Positions 58,801-62,936 of a DNA stretch of 64,000 nt are shown piece by piece; position 1 is the first letter of the stretch, and each line of letters begins with the position of its first letter. This stretch comes from Bactericera cockerelli (lineage: Eukaryota; Arthropoda; Insecta; Hemiptera; Triozidae): positions 31,606,189 to 31,670,188 of the forward strand of contig CM044959.1 of NCBI GenBank assembly GCA_024516035.1, written 5' to 3'. Under the pieces are notes generated by a model. The model did not search any database. It was not told the origin of the DNA and saw only the letters and a list, made by a program, of their open reading frames with translations. The translations under genes and the position numbers were made by a program.

Positions 58801-59165
58801 GAGAATTGGAAGCATACTCTTCTGGCTAGAGATTTTGCAGTCGGGGGAATTGGTCTAAATCGGGGGAATTGACAAACGACCGTACCTAAACTATATTTCA
58901 TGAAGTGTGAACCTTCACCTTTGTATCTCGATCGACCACCCTTGCAAATATCAGCAACTTACCTGTCCGTGAAATGCCGTGTGGTGGCTCGTGACAGAAT
59001 AGGACTCGACACGGAGGTCGGGGGACTCGAGGTAGATCGGGCGAAACACGAAGTCGACCGAGATGACACGAGCGTTGCCGACTGGGTCCGATTGATATTG
59101 GAGGTAATGTTGTTAATATTGTTTGCCGTGCGCTGCTGCTGGGGTCGCGCAGTGTTGCAGTTCAT
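16530..59165 (-). CDS. Wnk: WNK-type serine/threonine kinase gene (kinase domain hidden in an assembly gap)
   Basis: This minus-strand gene spans about 42.6 kb. WNK kinases sense chloride and osmotic state and phosphorylate SPAK/OSR1 (Fray in flies), which control cation-chloride cotransporters. Twenty-two exons are supported, most chained by GT/AG sites and matching codon phase: four N-terminal (59165-47747), then the gap, then a giant Gln-rich exon and 17 smaller ones to a TAA at 16530-16532. Identity rests on the CCT/PF2-like domain in the 43036-42817 and 41289-41149 exons (RLTVMSVTGG, LTFVFGLEDMRPEDIANRF) and on two SPAK/OSR1 docking motifs, RFLV and RFSV. The exons seen add to about 2290 codons; with a kinase and CCT1 the protein would be near 2700 residues, in the range of large WNKs. 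No catalytic residues are visible. Two exons contain apparent one-base frameshifts, and the join between the last two exons is out of phase. Confidence 0.85.
16802..18744. other. Wnk: WNK last intron with repeats
   Basis: At 17478-17570 lies a copy of the palindromic GGGCCGAATTATAAAAC element with the core CTATAGTGCGCTGTGATTGG. Around 18116-18180 is a piece also seen near 31766-31815 (CTGCAACCAG then GATAATAATA). The minisatellite at 18430-18700 closes the interval. I looked for a missing exon of 3n+2 bases and found none I could defend. Confidence 0.5.
18430..18705. repeat. minisatellite, about 36-39-bp unit
   Basis: About seven tandem copies of CCAGCCAGACTGCTGGTCTA + CTCCCTGTTTATAGTC with small length changes. 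It lies in a WNK intron about 40 bases from the exon ending at 18745. Each unit contains the short palindrome CCAGCCAGACTGCTGG. Confidence 0.9.
18745..18893 (-). CDS. Wnk: WNK penultimate exon seen
   Basis: Acceptor CTCCTTCTGCAG, donor AGAG|GTAAAA. It encodes LLPHRTESDECLRPVSNALP and ends DSSCEQLKQLLKR. Phase 0 in, phase 2 out. The last exon needs phase 1, so either a small exon of 3n+2 bases between 16802 and 18744 was missed or there is an indel. Confidence 0.78.
18894..23110. other. Wnk: WNK intron, mostly unique AT-rich DNA
   Basis: A 4.2-kb intron. A short SINE-4-like end (TGTAGCCAAGCTGGTTACAA) is near 19170, a TTATTATTAT microsatellite near 20228 and a (GA)n run at about 22998-23020. 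No exon with supported splice sites was found. Confidence 0.5.
23111..23821 (-). CDS. Wnk: WNK long C-terminal exon, 237 codons
   Basis: Acceptor ATTCCCATTAG (weak tract), donor CAGG|GTAAGC, phase 0 on both sides. It begins NYNPSVAPAPLQQAAAREAL, has a basic Ser stretch (TKRRKSSFGASFKRL), a Gln run, RKKTRRSG, then KTPRKISLNIASILSRSNSH and many basic-Ser sites. It ends with a Pro-rich segment (DPPPPPPLVSHSPSPLEEY). It looks disordered and scaffold-like. Its GC content is far above the introns. Confidence 0.82.
23822..26060. other. Wnk: WNK intron, no further gene seen
   Basis: AT-rich with short accidental frames (24824-25033 and 25421-25696 have no domain). A 15-base G run ends the interval at about 26030-26043. 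Confidence 0.45.
26061..26149 (-). CDS. Wnk: WNK exon with RFSV docking motif
   Basis: Acceptor AATTTATTTCAG, donor TCAG|GTAAGT. It encodes NGIDEERKGRFSVVKHPNMA then ALVTDNSNQ. RFSV inside KGRFSVxK is the best match in the gene to the SPAK/OSR1-binding motif of WNKs. Phase 1 in, phase 0 out. A 15-G run lies just downstream in the intron (about 26030-26043). Confidence 0.88.
26889..26961 (-). CDS. Wnk: WNK exon, 73 nt
   Basis: Acceptor TCTATTCCCAG, donor ATAG|GTGAGT. It encodes VQEEYPSFPTYRQDEEYNSN then PPYI plus one base. Acidic and Tyr-rich. Phase 0 in, phase 1 out; a Val codon forms at the next junction. Confidence 0.8.
27214..27264 (-). CDS. Wnk: WNK exon, 51 nt
   Basis: Acceptor TATTGTTTCAG, donor TACG|GTAAGT, 17 codons: ITSSMTTNNSTGKNSPT. 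Phase 0 in and out. Its end (GKNSPT) echoes the end of the previous exon (GKDSPV), so the pair could be an old exon duplication or alternatives. Confidence 0.75.
27511..27661. mobile_element. short palindromic MITE (GGGCC-type ends)
   Basis: The left end AACAGGATTAGATTTGATTT and the right end CTTAACTTTAATCCTGTTTC are inverted relatives around a core CTATAGTGCGCTGTGATTG. Related copies lie at 17478-17570, 31680-31882 and 37987-38085, so it is a dispersed non-autonomous family. Confidence 0.65.
27888..28064 (-). CDS. Wnk: WNK exon with DLHDLEQELAKIL helix
   Basis: Acceptor CTTCTCTCGCAG, donor TGTG|GTGAGT, 59 codons, phase 0 on both sides. Content: DGAGGSREPDKERRPPGRTP, then AVDLHDLEQELAKILPPSE, then GPTHSAPSSLRETGKDSPV. 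The DLHDLEQEL amphipathic stretch recalls the DDLHKLVDNW-type helix near the C-terminus of vertebrate WNKs, which is a weak resemblance. Confidence 0.82.
28242..28372. mobile_element. pogo-like MITE, copy A (right end damaged)
   Basis: The left end is ACAATCGAACTTGGATATAA then GAGAACT, the right side TTGTTCTCTTACATCTAGG in inverted orientation. See the better copy at 31069-31194. Confidence 0.6.
28395..28545 (-). repeat. SINE family 2 copy
   Basis: Reverse complement of the 42335-42480 copy: TTGTGTTAATCACGATGTGA, CTCAAACTCGCTTTACTAAA, then a B-box (GGAACCACCGACC) and an A-box (CTTATCGATCAAGCTACTGAGG). The tRNA-like head is at the right-hand end. Confidence 0.75.
29103..29170 (-). CDS. Wnk: WNK exon, 68 nt
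   Basis: Acceptor TTTAATTTCAG, donor CTCAA|GTAAGC, phase 1 in, phase 0 out. It encodes QVVMKADSSLVIQPLPASNK then SQ, with a Glu codon formed across the junction. Confidence 0.8.
29500..29680 (-). repeat. SINE family 3 copy
   Basis: Read on the minus strand it starts GGTACTCAAGTGGTTAAGTC (tRNA A-box-like), has a B-box-like GGTTCCAATCT and ends in the body ACCACATAATAATAAGGTGG ... CACTGAAGAGTA. Four copies are in the window. Confidence 0.75.
29812..30020 (-). repeat. SINE family 3 copy with a nested SINE-1 tail
   Basis: Same body as the copy at 29500-29680, but interrupted around 29895-29960 by TTGTTTATACTGCCGAGGTA ... CTTTACTCCAGCAGTCAATA. That stretch matches the 3' part of SINE family 1 in inverted orientation, so it looks like a nested insertion. 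Confidence 0.65.
30280..30458 (-). CDS. Wnk: WNK exon with apparent frameshift
   Basis: Acceptor TCATTCCGCAG, donor CCAG|GTGAGA. The first frame gives GFSPQGVPLRVNGAEGSMGP, PQHILVQSVPLTYVDTSGVT. Near 30314-30345 the plausible frame shifts by one and ends GQGTAPQALFVPTTP. Only that shifted frame stays open into the next exon (EQVVMKADSS); the unshifted one meets TGA there. The GC-rich, repeated GGCCAG around the shift suggests an indel in the assembly. Confidence 0.72.
30614..30806 (-). repeat. SINE family 3 copy
   Basis: Shares AGTGGACGGTAAAAACCAGG, TTTTCTACCACCTAAC and the minus-strand head CCAAGTGGTTAACGC. It is preceded by an (ATA)n microsatellite, the usual tail of these families. Confidence 0.72.
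31069..31194. mobile_element. pogo-like MITE, copy B
   Basis: Ends ACGGTCAAACCTGGATATAA + GAGAAC and, inverted, GTTCTCTTGCATCCAGGTTG + GACTGT. The CAGTxxAACCTxGxTATAAxxGA pattern is that of pogo/Tigger-type termini of the Tc1-mariner superfamily. 126 bp, no coding capacity. A half copy is at about 30180-30226. Confidence 0.65.
31292..31412 (-). CDS. Wnk: WNK exon, 40 codons
   Basis: Acceptor CTCTGTTCCCAG, donor CATG|GTAAGA. It encodes GSMSPQSTVHSACSSSAIPA, AADVVRPHNEEESGPMQVTH. Ser-rich with an acidic end. Phase 0 in (after correction of the previous exon), phase 1 out; the join makes a Gly codon. Confidence 0.82.
31455..31690 (+). pseudogene. LINE ORF2 3'-end fragment
   Basis: A plus-strand frame contains NCGCGSEQTHDHLLVCNEQD, the CxCGxxxTxxHLLxxC motif found at the C-terminus of many non-LTR retrotransposon ORF2 proteins, and stops soon after. 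It ends with ACGGAAAGTAAGTA, as the 33842 copy does. The fragment lies antisense in a WNK intron and lacks the catalytic domains. Confidence 0.75.
31680..31882. mobile_element. short palindromic MITE (GGGCC-type ends)
   Basis: Left CACATTATGAAACAGGATTA + GAGTTAAG and right GATTTTAATCATGTTTTGTA + GTTCGGCCCTC are inverted relatives. It is the longest of the copies and includes AGGGTTTCACTGAAAACCCT, itself an inner palindrome. Confidence 0.6.
32294..32490 (-). CDS. Wnk: WNK coiled-coil exon with apparent frameshift
   Basis: Acceptor GCACCTCCTCAG, donor CAAT|GTAAGT. The first part reads NRTATIAELQQKLTQLTCQP then MELSSTPPIQSSHPAT. After a run of seven G (32377-32383, plus strand) the sensible reading moves one frame: VPGSYDGYIQSLSQKLANMC then NSKDLVN. 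Both halves look conserved (ELQQKL and SLSQKL heptads). A one-base indel restores phase 0 into the next exon. I take this as a likely assembly or homopolymer error, though a real disruption is possible. Confidence 0.75.
32491..33115. repeat. tandem repeat containing copies of a WNK splice acceptor
   Basis: About six imperfect copies of a 60-115-bp unit sharing AACATGAGTTTCATTTTACA, AAATATACATAAAAATAACA and CCCCAAGCGTA. Three copies also carry CGATGATTGCGGTTCGATTC plus CTGAGGAG (about 32604, 32714 and 32829), which is the border of the adjacent exon including its CCTCAG acceptor. The array lies immediately upstream of that exon in the direction of transcription. The long frames within it come from the repeat. 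Confidence 0.85.
33216..33363 (+). repeat. SINE family 1 copy, 5'-truncated
   Basis: Begins at the B-box (GTTCGAAACCCCGCCGGGAC) directly at the end of the tandem-repeat region and continues to the (ATT)n tail. 5' truncation is typical of target-primed insertion. Confidence 0.85.
33541..33695 (-). CDS. Wnk: WNK exon with RFLV docking motif
   Basis: Acceptor TTTGGTATTTCAG, donor ACAT|GTAAGT. It encodes ARKISRFLVSPVVVGDNVKA, an acidic stretch (EEEDPADDASETRTEDSD) and HTKLSQQNSIEN. RFLV fits the RFx[V/I] consensus recognised by the SPAK/OSR1 CCT pocket, and the surrounding RKISRFxVSPV matches the style of WNK motifs. Phase 0 in, phase 2 out; the join with the next exon forms ATG (Met). Confidence 0.88.
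33800..34075 (+). pseudogene. LINE ORF2 3'-end fragment with (GTAA)n tail
   Basis: The plus-strand frame 33842-34024 includes ELCDCGEQQTEDHLLICRNM, TREDLRICNDAAVQVAKYWQ. It carries the same CxCGxxxTxxHLLxC motif as 31455-31690 and a better preserved end. After the stop comes CCGAACACGGCAAGTAAGTA in a short AAGT repeat, the likely 3' tail. Antisense to WNK. Confidence 0.8.
34370..34615 (+). repeat. SINE family 4 copy
   Basis: B-box GGGTTCGAATCCC near 34392, body GAAGCCAGCTTGGCTACAGC ... GCCAACTTTATTTCAAAGTT, and tail CATACCTCGTGAGGAAAAAT ... CCAGTGGCGGAATTATGGAC. Parts recur at 48146-48240, 55398-55530 and 60000-60165. Confidence 0.7.
34797..34952 (-). CDS. Wnk: WNK exon, 52 codons
   Basis: Acceptor CTGTTATCGCAG, donor ACCT|GTGAGT, phase 0 in and out. 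It begins KDESSTSVAVCDLTTSSVGS and ends PVETNPPPVEKENKP. It is acidic, Ser/Pro-rich and probably disordered. It joins directly to the RFLV exon. Confidence 0.8.
34953..38678. other. Wnk: WNK intron
   Basis: AT-rich. A possible 9-nt microexon is at 35473-35481. A tRNA-like remnant with B-box GGGTTCGAATCCAAATC is near 36270. A copy of the palindromic GGGCC-type element is at 37987-38085. The frame at 38325-38594 has no domain. Confidence 0.45.
38679..38720 (-). CDS. Wnk: WNK exon, 42 nt
   Basis: Acceptor TGTACTTCAG, donor CCAAG|GTACAA, 14 codons reading MRLNRQTSARTISK, phase 0 on both sides. Basic and Ser/Thr-rich. It directly adjoins a 22-bp minisatellite in the upstream intron. Confidence 0.65.
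38865..39165. repeat. 22-bp minisatellite
   Basis: About 13 tandem copies of GATGGCTTTGGGGAGGAATG+AT with scattered substitutions. On the minus strand it is open in more than one frame, giving pseudo-peptides of the type PKPSSFLPKAIIIPPQSHHH. It lies between two WNK exons (38720 and 39220) and I regard it as intronic. Confidence 0.9.
39220..39285 (-). CDS. Wnk: WNK candidate exon, His/Lys/Arg-rich
   Basis: A 66-nt exon with acceptor CACCTAG-like (..CTAG|GTGCGTC) and donor CTCG|GTGAGT, phase 0 on both sides. It encodes VRHSSLTRQSKRHHKCHKRH plus two residues. Half the residues are His, Lys or Arg. Splice sites and phase support it, but no homology does; it may be an alternative exon. Confidence 0.55.
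39421..39461 (-). repeat. LINE 3'-end remnant
   Basis: GGGCGTGATTATTGCCTGAG + GCAATCTCTCCCATC is the inverted match to the segments near 42745-42789 and 49960-50002. Only the short conserved part is recognisable. Confidence 0.55.
39462..41148. other. Wnk: WNK intron, no gene
   Basis: AT-rich. A tRNA-like B-box remnant (GGTTCGATTCCAGTT) is near 39605. A perfect 15-bp hairpin is at 40290-40325. The frame at 40480-40698 has no recognisable domain. Confidence 0.45.
40290..40325. repeat. perfect 15-bp hairpin
   Basis: CAACAACTCACATAC, a 6-base loop ATCTAA, then GTATGTGAGTTGTTG. It is isolated in an intron and too short to class as an element. Confidence 0.8.
41149..41289 (-). CDS. Wnk: WNK exon completing the CCT domain
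   Basis: Acceptor TTCTCTGTCTCAG, donor AAG|GTAACC, 47 codons, phase 0 on both sides. It encodes IAENLISPSNADLVLELLRD then LGRQLKESPDVIPVI and NSGSPGPHRIK. The first 30 residues are the amphipathic helical end of the CCT domain, the rest a linker. Confidence 0.88.
41606..41775 (-). repeat. SINE family 3 copy
   Basis: Contains AACACCAGGCGAGGTTAATG, TTTTCTACCACCTAACCTCT and ATTGTGTGGCCGTCACATAC; the tRNA-like head is decayed. It is close to the family 1 and 2 copies at 42000-42480. Confidence 0.7.
42000..42213 (-). repeat. SINE family 1, best full-length copy
   Basis: On the minus strand the head reads TGTCCCGGTAGCTCAGTGGT with an intact A-box, then GGTTCGAAACCC (B-box), and the tRNA part closes with CTGGGACA, which pairs with TGTCCC(GG) like an acceptor stem. 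The body and (ATT)n tail follow. The intact internal promoter suggests recent activity. Confidence 0.88.
42335..42480 (+). repeat. SINE family 2 copy
   Basis: Head GCCGACCTCAGTAGCTTGAT + CGATAAGGCGG (A-box), B-box GGTGGTTCAAGTCCCGG, body AAAAAGCGAGTTTGAGTAGT ... GATATCAC. Inverted copies lie at 28395-28545 and 61478-61590. Confidence 0.78.
42595..42790 (-). mobile_element. LINE 3' end next to a WNK donor site, copy 1
   Basis: Minus-strand order: GGGTTGGGTGGAAGAGATTG, AATAACCCCGCCCTTTAGGT, AGGACATTATTG, a T-rich middle, CTGTTACCTGTACTTTGTCC, then AATAAAGCTTTAAA and a long A tract. This is a retroelement 3' UTR with polyadenylation signal and poly(A). It begins 26 bases after the donor of the CCT exon. 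Confidence 0.75.
42817..43036 (-). CDS. Wnk: WNK exon with CCT / OSR1_C (PF2-like) domain
   Basis: Acceptor GTTTTCGCAG, donor CTTC|GTAAGT. The peptide runs SSDTNLDSTASESSSRAS, then a basic turn (TRAKRRSRP), then the CCT core: GPRLTVMSVTGGKVQCKLET, GKKDLTFVFGLEDMRPEDIA, NRF. This fold binds RFx[V/I] peptides in SPAK/OSR1 and recurs in WNKs. The hydrophobic beta-strand pattern and the acidic ExEDIA helix start are both visible. It continues with the next exon without a phase change. Confidence 0.9.
43069..43288. repeat. 44-bp tandem repeat, five copies
   Basis: Unit GCTCTTTCTCTATAAAACCA + ACACCAAAAACTCCTGGGTAATCA, with only single-base differences between copies. It starts about 30 bases upstream (in transcript sense) of the acceptor of the CCT exon at 43036. 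Confidence 0.92.
43461..44007. other. Wnk: WNK intron, nothing seen
   Basis: AT-rich without repeats or frames that I can name. Confidence 0.4.
44008..44048 (-). CDS. Wnk: WNK exon, 41 nt
   Basis: Small exon with acceptor TTGCAG and donor ATA|GTAAGT. It encodes TGELDVLSPSNQE plus two bases, in phase 0 and out phase 2. Joining completes a Tyr codon (TA|C) and runs into SSDTNLDS, which confirms both borders. It is too short to be found by open-frame length alone. Confidence 0.8.
44421..47445 (-). CDS. Wnk: WNK giant Gln-rich exon, 5' end lost in gap
   Basis: More than 1000 codons without a stop, ending PPSAQ|GTATGA in phase 0 at 44421. The first half (from the gap to about 46270) is a Gln/Asn/Pro low-complexity domain with repeats of the type QQNIQAPP and QQNMQAPP; the repeat is also visible in DNA as about 24-base units. 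The middle holds recurring TAEDYQRKISVMSD-like units. The last third is rich in Tyr, Ser, Pro and Gln (SQYTPVSQY, PTPSPYIPPD). Long disordered Gln-rich C-terminal regions are known in WNKs and promote condensate formation under hyperosmotic stress. Opposite-strand and other-frame readings here are by-products of the repeats. Confidence 0.9.
47446..47545. other. assembly gap (100 N) inside the WNK gene
   Basis: One hundred N. The left side is the open Gln-rich exon and the right side is intron after exon 4. So the gap removes at least an exon start, and probably all kinase and CCT1 exons. Its real length is unknown; the repetitive Gln codons at its edge may have broken the assembly. Confidence 0.98.
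47747..47927 (-). CDS. Wnk: WNK exon 4, last exon before the gap
   Basis: Acceptor TCCTCCCCCAG, donor AAAG|GTGAGG. It encodes ENRDSGIQLESETAPPMDSS and ends with DTEKASAFSPDQ plus two bases of the next codon (phase 2). KASAFSPDQR resembles the short KAVGxSPDGR-type phrase that precedes the kinase domain in WNK proteins. By that reading the kinase should start in the next exon, which would lie in the gap. Confidence 0.8.
48314..48683 (-). CDS. Wnk: WNK exon 3, Ser/Pro/Arg-rich
   Basis: Acceptor TGTGCTCGCAG, donor AATG|GTGAGC. The peptide begins LLSRVASVNCPSISRRVSSA, continues through a Pro-Ser-rich stretch with many SP and RS pairs, and ends in an acidic tail (NNNEEEQADKAPDPDASS). It is GC-rich compared with its introns. 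It looks like a disordered, phosphorylatable N-terminal region. Phase 0 in, phase 1 out. Confidence 0.85.
49153..49366. mobile_element. 214-bp element flanked by 12-bp direct repeats
   Basis: TTACTACATAAT occurs exactly at 49141-49152 and at 49367-49378. The sequence between begins ATAAATGTCAAAGTCACTGA and ends GCGGACGACAGCCCGCTAG, with an inner GCCCGC...GCGG pairing near the end. A related start (ATAAATGCCAAAGTTAACAC) is near 3471. The flanks look like a target-site duplication. Confidence 0.65.
49825..50002 (-). mobile_element. LINE 3' end next to a WNK donor site, copy 2
   Basis: Same sequence as 42595-42790 (GGGTTGGGTGGAAGAGATTG, AATAACCCCGCCCTTTAGGT, AATAAAGCTTAAAAAAAA). Here it starts about 20 bases after the donor of WNK exon 2. 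Same orientation as the gene. Confidence 0.75.
50024..50198 (-). CDS. Wnk: WNK exon 2
   Basis: Acceptor TTGTTTCACAG and donor AAG|GTAATA. It encodes TRSLLNLRNNNNNNTASESS followed by a basic stretch (VARRSRKTGS) and SRQSTPEKHK. The Asn run comes from an AAC/AAT microsatellite and may vary in length. Phase 2 in, phase 0 out. Confidence 0.8.
50199..55397. other. Wnk: WNK first large intron, left part
   Basis: AT-rich, no gene. A SINE-like B-box (GAGAGTTCGATTCGATAG) lies near 52290 and a tRNA-like repeat with GCCCGGGTTCAAATCTCGGG near 55050-55075. The frame at 53387-53656 has no domain and no splice support. Confidence 0.45.
55398..55530 (-). repeat. SINE family 4 fragment with (ACA)n
   Basis: The reverse complement gives TTGTAGCCAGCTTGGCTATA, GTGATGGTCTCCAGCCAACT, matching 34405-34470. 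It ends in an ACA/GTT repeat. Confidence 0.7.
55480..55667. repeat. direct duplication, about 91 bp
   Basis: CCCCTCCAGCTATAGCCAAG ... ACAACAACAACATAACCGAT ... GAAAATGCCCAACATT appears twice in tandem, almost identical, so it is recent. It includes the SINE-4 end. Confidence 0.85.
56142..56462. repeat. tandem repeat, about 105-bp unit, three copies
   Basis: Unit TTCAATTCATTGCTTTGAAA ... AAACACAAGTTTTCAATTTT, AAACTTTATAATAAAAAATT, TACAAAGGTTCAAGAGGTTT. The 98-residue frame across it is a by-product. Confidence 0.88.
56463..58962. other. Wnk: WNK first intron, right part
   Basis: 56550-57300 is somewhat richer in GC and holds a Cys-rich minus-strand frame (56770-56555, 71 residues) and one at 57285-56857. 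Neither shows a domain or splice support, so I leave them uncalled; an alternative promoter or non-coding exon is possible. 57301-58962 shows nothing. Confidence 0.4.
58963..59165 (-). CDS. Wnk: WNK exon 1 (initiating exon)
   Basis: Starts at ATG 59165-59163 (MNCNTARPQQQRTANN), with an in-frame TGA at 59195-59193 just upstream, which supports this as the initiator. The peptide is rich in Ser, Thr and Asn and has no domain. It ends AG|GTAAGT in phase 2 at 58963. Joining to the next exon gives TD-S-TRSLLNLR, in frame. An upstream non-coding exon and the promoter may lie beyond the window. Confidence 0.7.
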
Positions 59166-59195
59166 AGCCTCCACGGCCGGGTCTCCACACCCTCA

Positions 59196-61477
59196 GAGCT
59201 CGGGTTCGATCCTCAGTGTGTCACTATTTTTTGTCAACGAAAAAATAATGGAAAAAAAATCCCACCCTTTTCTAAGTTTCCCACGAGTGAAACAGATTAT
59301 TTACGTCATTATTAAACTATTATATTTTATATGTTTGAGCGTAGTTAGTAAACGCCCGCTTACAAATTTACGCTAAGAAGAAAATTTGATGCAACTGATT
59401 TAATTATTTATCACTTTCTGTCAGATCTTATCTTCTTATTAACAGGTATCATGAACTATTTTTATAACAAGTATAGTCTTTCTTTTATATTAATTAAAAC
59501 TAAATTTAGTGACTAGTACGAAATATAACAATGAAGAGTGGGTATCATCTGTCTTGGAGGAGCTATGAAAATAATCTACGGATGTATGGAAGACACTGAA
59601 ACAGACAGAAGCAAAAAGTATTGTAAATTAGAACAAGTGATTTTGAATGTGTTTTAAAGACTTTCCTGAGGAAAATTGAGAGCTGCCGGGAAGTCTTTCT
59701 CATCAGATAGTTTGAAGATATGCACTTACTTTCGACTGGATGAGTAATTCAAGACTCCATTGCACTTACCAAGCTAGAGTATGAGCTCAAGTTCTGAGTA
59801 GTTCGCAAAGCGTTATCAAAAACTAATACAAGTACATTTGTTATCATAAAGACTAAGCATACAGCCATATGGGGAATGGAAGCTGCAGTAGCATGACTGT
59901 AGATCCGGTGATGTTTATTTATAGCAAGGTAAATAAAATAATAAATAAATGTGTTTCTTTGTGGTATTATATCACTTTTCCATATCTTTTTTTGTCTATA
60001 ATTCCGCCACTGTCGCTGCTCACATTAAAGCAGCTAGGTACTCATTTTTCCTTACGAGGTATGAGTGGACCCCGAAGACCCAAGAACAGAGCAGAAAAAA
60101 TCCGTGCAATACCTAGCGCGCTAACTCACTCGGCCACGGTGACTTCTATAACAAGTTATATGTTTTGATGTGCAGTGGTGTCAAAATTTAGGTTAGGATG
60201 CTAAGTTTATCATCAACCCAGCAGCTACTCAACTGTCCTCAGGTCATAGTCAACCATGTAGACATATAGCCTATAGTATTTAATCTGACAGAAAAATCAC
60301 TTTCCATATGAATTGCACTTTCTAAACTTATAGTTTCTTTGTCTATATTGGTTACGTATGGTAGATCAACAATCTAAACGGGTCATTGATGTTTAGGTAT
60401 ATCCAGGGTTTAGTAGCATCAAAAAATTGGCGTTTTGTTTCAAGTCAGCCCAGAAGTTGTTAGCTTTTCTCAAAATAATTAGATCTAATCACCGTTCGGC
60501 TCACCGCTGTTATGCTAGGCCGACATACGCCAACCATCTGTTGAGTGACGTGCACCGCTTCTCGCCTACACTCTCAGACAACTGCTACATAACACCTATA
60601 CCACCTTGGCGGCGCTTTGTAACTGTAAACGCTATGCTGACCTCACGTGGCCGGAGTATTATTAAATCTGTCGTGTGCAGTGGGCATTCAAAATAGAAAA
60701 TGCACTTTGATTTACACGAAAATCTTGTTCGAGATAATTACACCCGAGAATCTACCTACCCAAGAGACAAGATACACACGAAAAAACAAGTCTCGCAAAA
60801 CTTGAACTTCCTACCATCAGTGGAGAAGATTAAACAGTAGCAATGTGAGAGATGAAAAAATATAATTTTCACAAACAAAAATCGAGCAGAAAATTTGGGA
60901 AATCAGATTTTTTATCAATGCGGAATTCCCCCTTAATATATCACCCGGGCTAAGTGTTTCATGTAGTTTGATACGTCATCATCGAACCTGAGAACACTCG
61001 CATGGCGAACGAGTGCTGTAGAAACAGTAAATGAATTTATCAGATGAATTGGTGACTTATTGTAGGGCCTTTGTATCTATTTAAATTTCTTCAAAATTAC
61101 GAAATTTATATTTAGTTCACAACTTATTAATTTATATGTACGAGTATATCATATTATCAACAATGTTGAAAATAGTGTCTTTCAATTCACAGCCATCAAC
61201 AGGCGCGCCACTGCCGTGTTTACAAATAGAAATCACGATAGTAACGCTATTATTATTTCGCATGAAAATTTACAAATGATAATGAAGAGTTTAAAATAAT
61301 TAAGATGGATTTCAATTAGGAAAACTCATGTTATTTTGTTTGAATTTCCTACTTGAAACGATTCGTTTAATTTTTAAGAAACAATTTTCTTGTAGGGACA
61401 TCTTCAGTTCTGTTGAAACCAAGTGTACTAAAATTTTCACAAATTTTCGGTACTGAACTTTTATAATACCTACTAAG
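59196..61477. other. region upstream of WNK exon 1
   Basis: A tRNA-like B-box (GCTCGGGTTCGATCCTCAG) sits at about 59199-59217, directly before the exon. A SINE family 4 copy (minus strand) is at 60000-60165. No gene is seen and no promoter can be assigned. Confidence 0.45.
60000..60165 (-). repeat. SINE family 4 copy
   Basis: Minus strand: CACCGTGGCCGAGTGAGTTA + GCGCGCTAGGT (tRNA-like head) and tail CATACCTCGTAAGGAAAAAT ... CAGTGGCGGAATTATAG, matching the 34370-34615 tail. Confidence 0.72.
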
Positions 61478-61590
61478 TTATCATATCTGTGTTAATCACA
61501 ATCGTGATATCACAACTACTCAAACTCGCTTTACTAAATATTTGCTTAACTCGGGACTTGAACCACCGACTTCCAGGTTAGGAAGGTCAC
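61478..61590 (-). repeat. SINE family 2 copy, truncated
   Basis: TGTGTTAATCACAATCGTGA, CAACTACTCAAACTCGCTTT and GGGACTTGAACCACCGACTT match the 42335-42480 copy in reverse; the A-box end is missing. Confidence 0.75.
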
Positions 61591-62429
61591 TTATGATACC
61601 TACTAACTATTATAAGGGGACTTGGTCTTATTCGGGCACGTGGGCAGTCAAAATAAAATATTTTCTGTTTTGATGGTGGTTTTTTGTAGTATAAAACGGA
61701 CAACAAAGGCCGGTCTGAACCCATCAGAATGTGCTGAAGAGACTTCAAAACTGAAAACCATCTGATTAAAGTAAGGCTGACTAACAACGCCGTATACTCA
61801 TAGAAATAGGTACATGTACATTAAATTTGCGTTGCTCCAATTCTTCCTTAAAAAGAGAAATGAAAACTTTTCCCACCAATTTGATTGGCTATAGTTAGTG
61901 AAAGGAACTCGAAATGAAATTATGTAGTAACTGATTAATAAAATCTAGAAAATGATATGGCATATTATCTCTGTTTCAATTCATGTACAATTGTATATTT
62001 GTATGGCATGAACCGAAAGCATTCGAAATAGAGATAATCTCAGGGTTCAGTAATTCTAGAAGTTCCCAGAACTGAACAGGGGTCAGCGTGATAGTCCAAC
62101 ATGTTTGGGCCATTTCCAAGTGTCTAATGCACCACAGACCACGCGATAACCCGTTACCCAAACGGCCAATAAGCAATTATAGCGGCGGACCCAACGGTGG
62201 GCGGGGTGGGGAGCTTCTGTTGCCACTTGAAATAATGAGGGCTCCAGAATTCATCATCGAATTTAATTAATTCCATAATTATTATTATTATTATTTTCCA
62301 AAATCTAATGCGTTCCAATGAATCATTTTGATGAAAATTGGATTGAATTTTTTTTCGAATGATATCAAATTCTAGCTGGAATTCAAATGAGCAACCACAA
62401 TATGATTTTTTCTCGGTCAAAATTCAATA

Positions 62430-62936
62430 TACAGGGTGTTCCTAAAAACATAGCGAACTTTTTAATCACGTATACAAGAGCTAAAATAAAGGTAATCTTC
62501 CTTTATGGACATGGGTGCGGAAATGGATCCAAAAGGAGGTAGAACCTTATTTTGGTAACAAAAATCGAAGGGGAAAAAAACCCCTTGAAAAATCGAATTC
62601 TAATCCAATTTACTTGATTTTTCGCATGTCGTTTTGCTTCTTTAGTTTGAATTTGGCGATATTTTATTACGAGGGGGGGGGGGTCAAAAATGAAAATGGC
62701 AGAACTTTTTGGCAAGTAGTATGTTAAATAAGTCGCAATTTTTAAAATCAGTTTTCCTAGAAGAAAAATGGTTGGTTTTCGAATAAAGCAAATGGTGGTA
62801 CCAACTTTTTGGTTGTCCTATCTCCGTTAGGGTACAATAATTTCCGCAGCCATGTTTATAGAGCAAACTGACCTTTATTTTAGCATACTAGAATATGTGG
62901 TTAAAAGGTTCACTATGTCTTCAGGGACATCCTGTA
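62430..62936. mobile_element. 507-bp inverted-repeat element with TACAGG ends
   Basis: The left arm (TACAGGGTGTTCCTAAAAAC ... GCTAAAATAAAGGT) and right arm (ACCTTTATTTTAGC ... AGGGACATCCTGTA) are inverted relatives over about 100 bases, with CATGGGTGCGGAAAT/ATTTCCGCAGCCATG further inside. Same style of ends as 7857-8662. No coding capacity. Confidence 0.72.
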
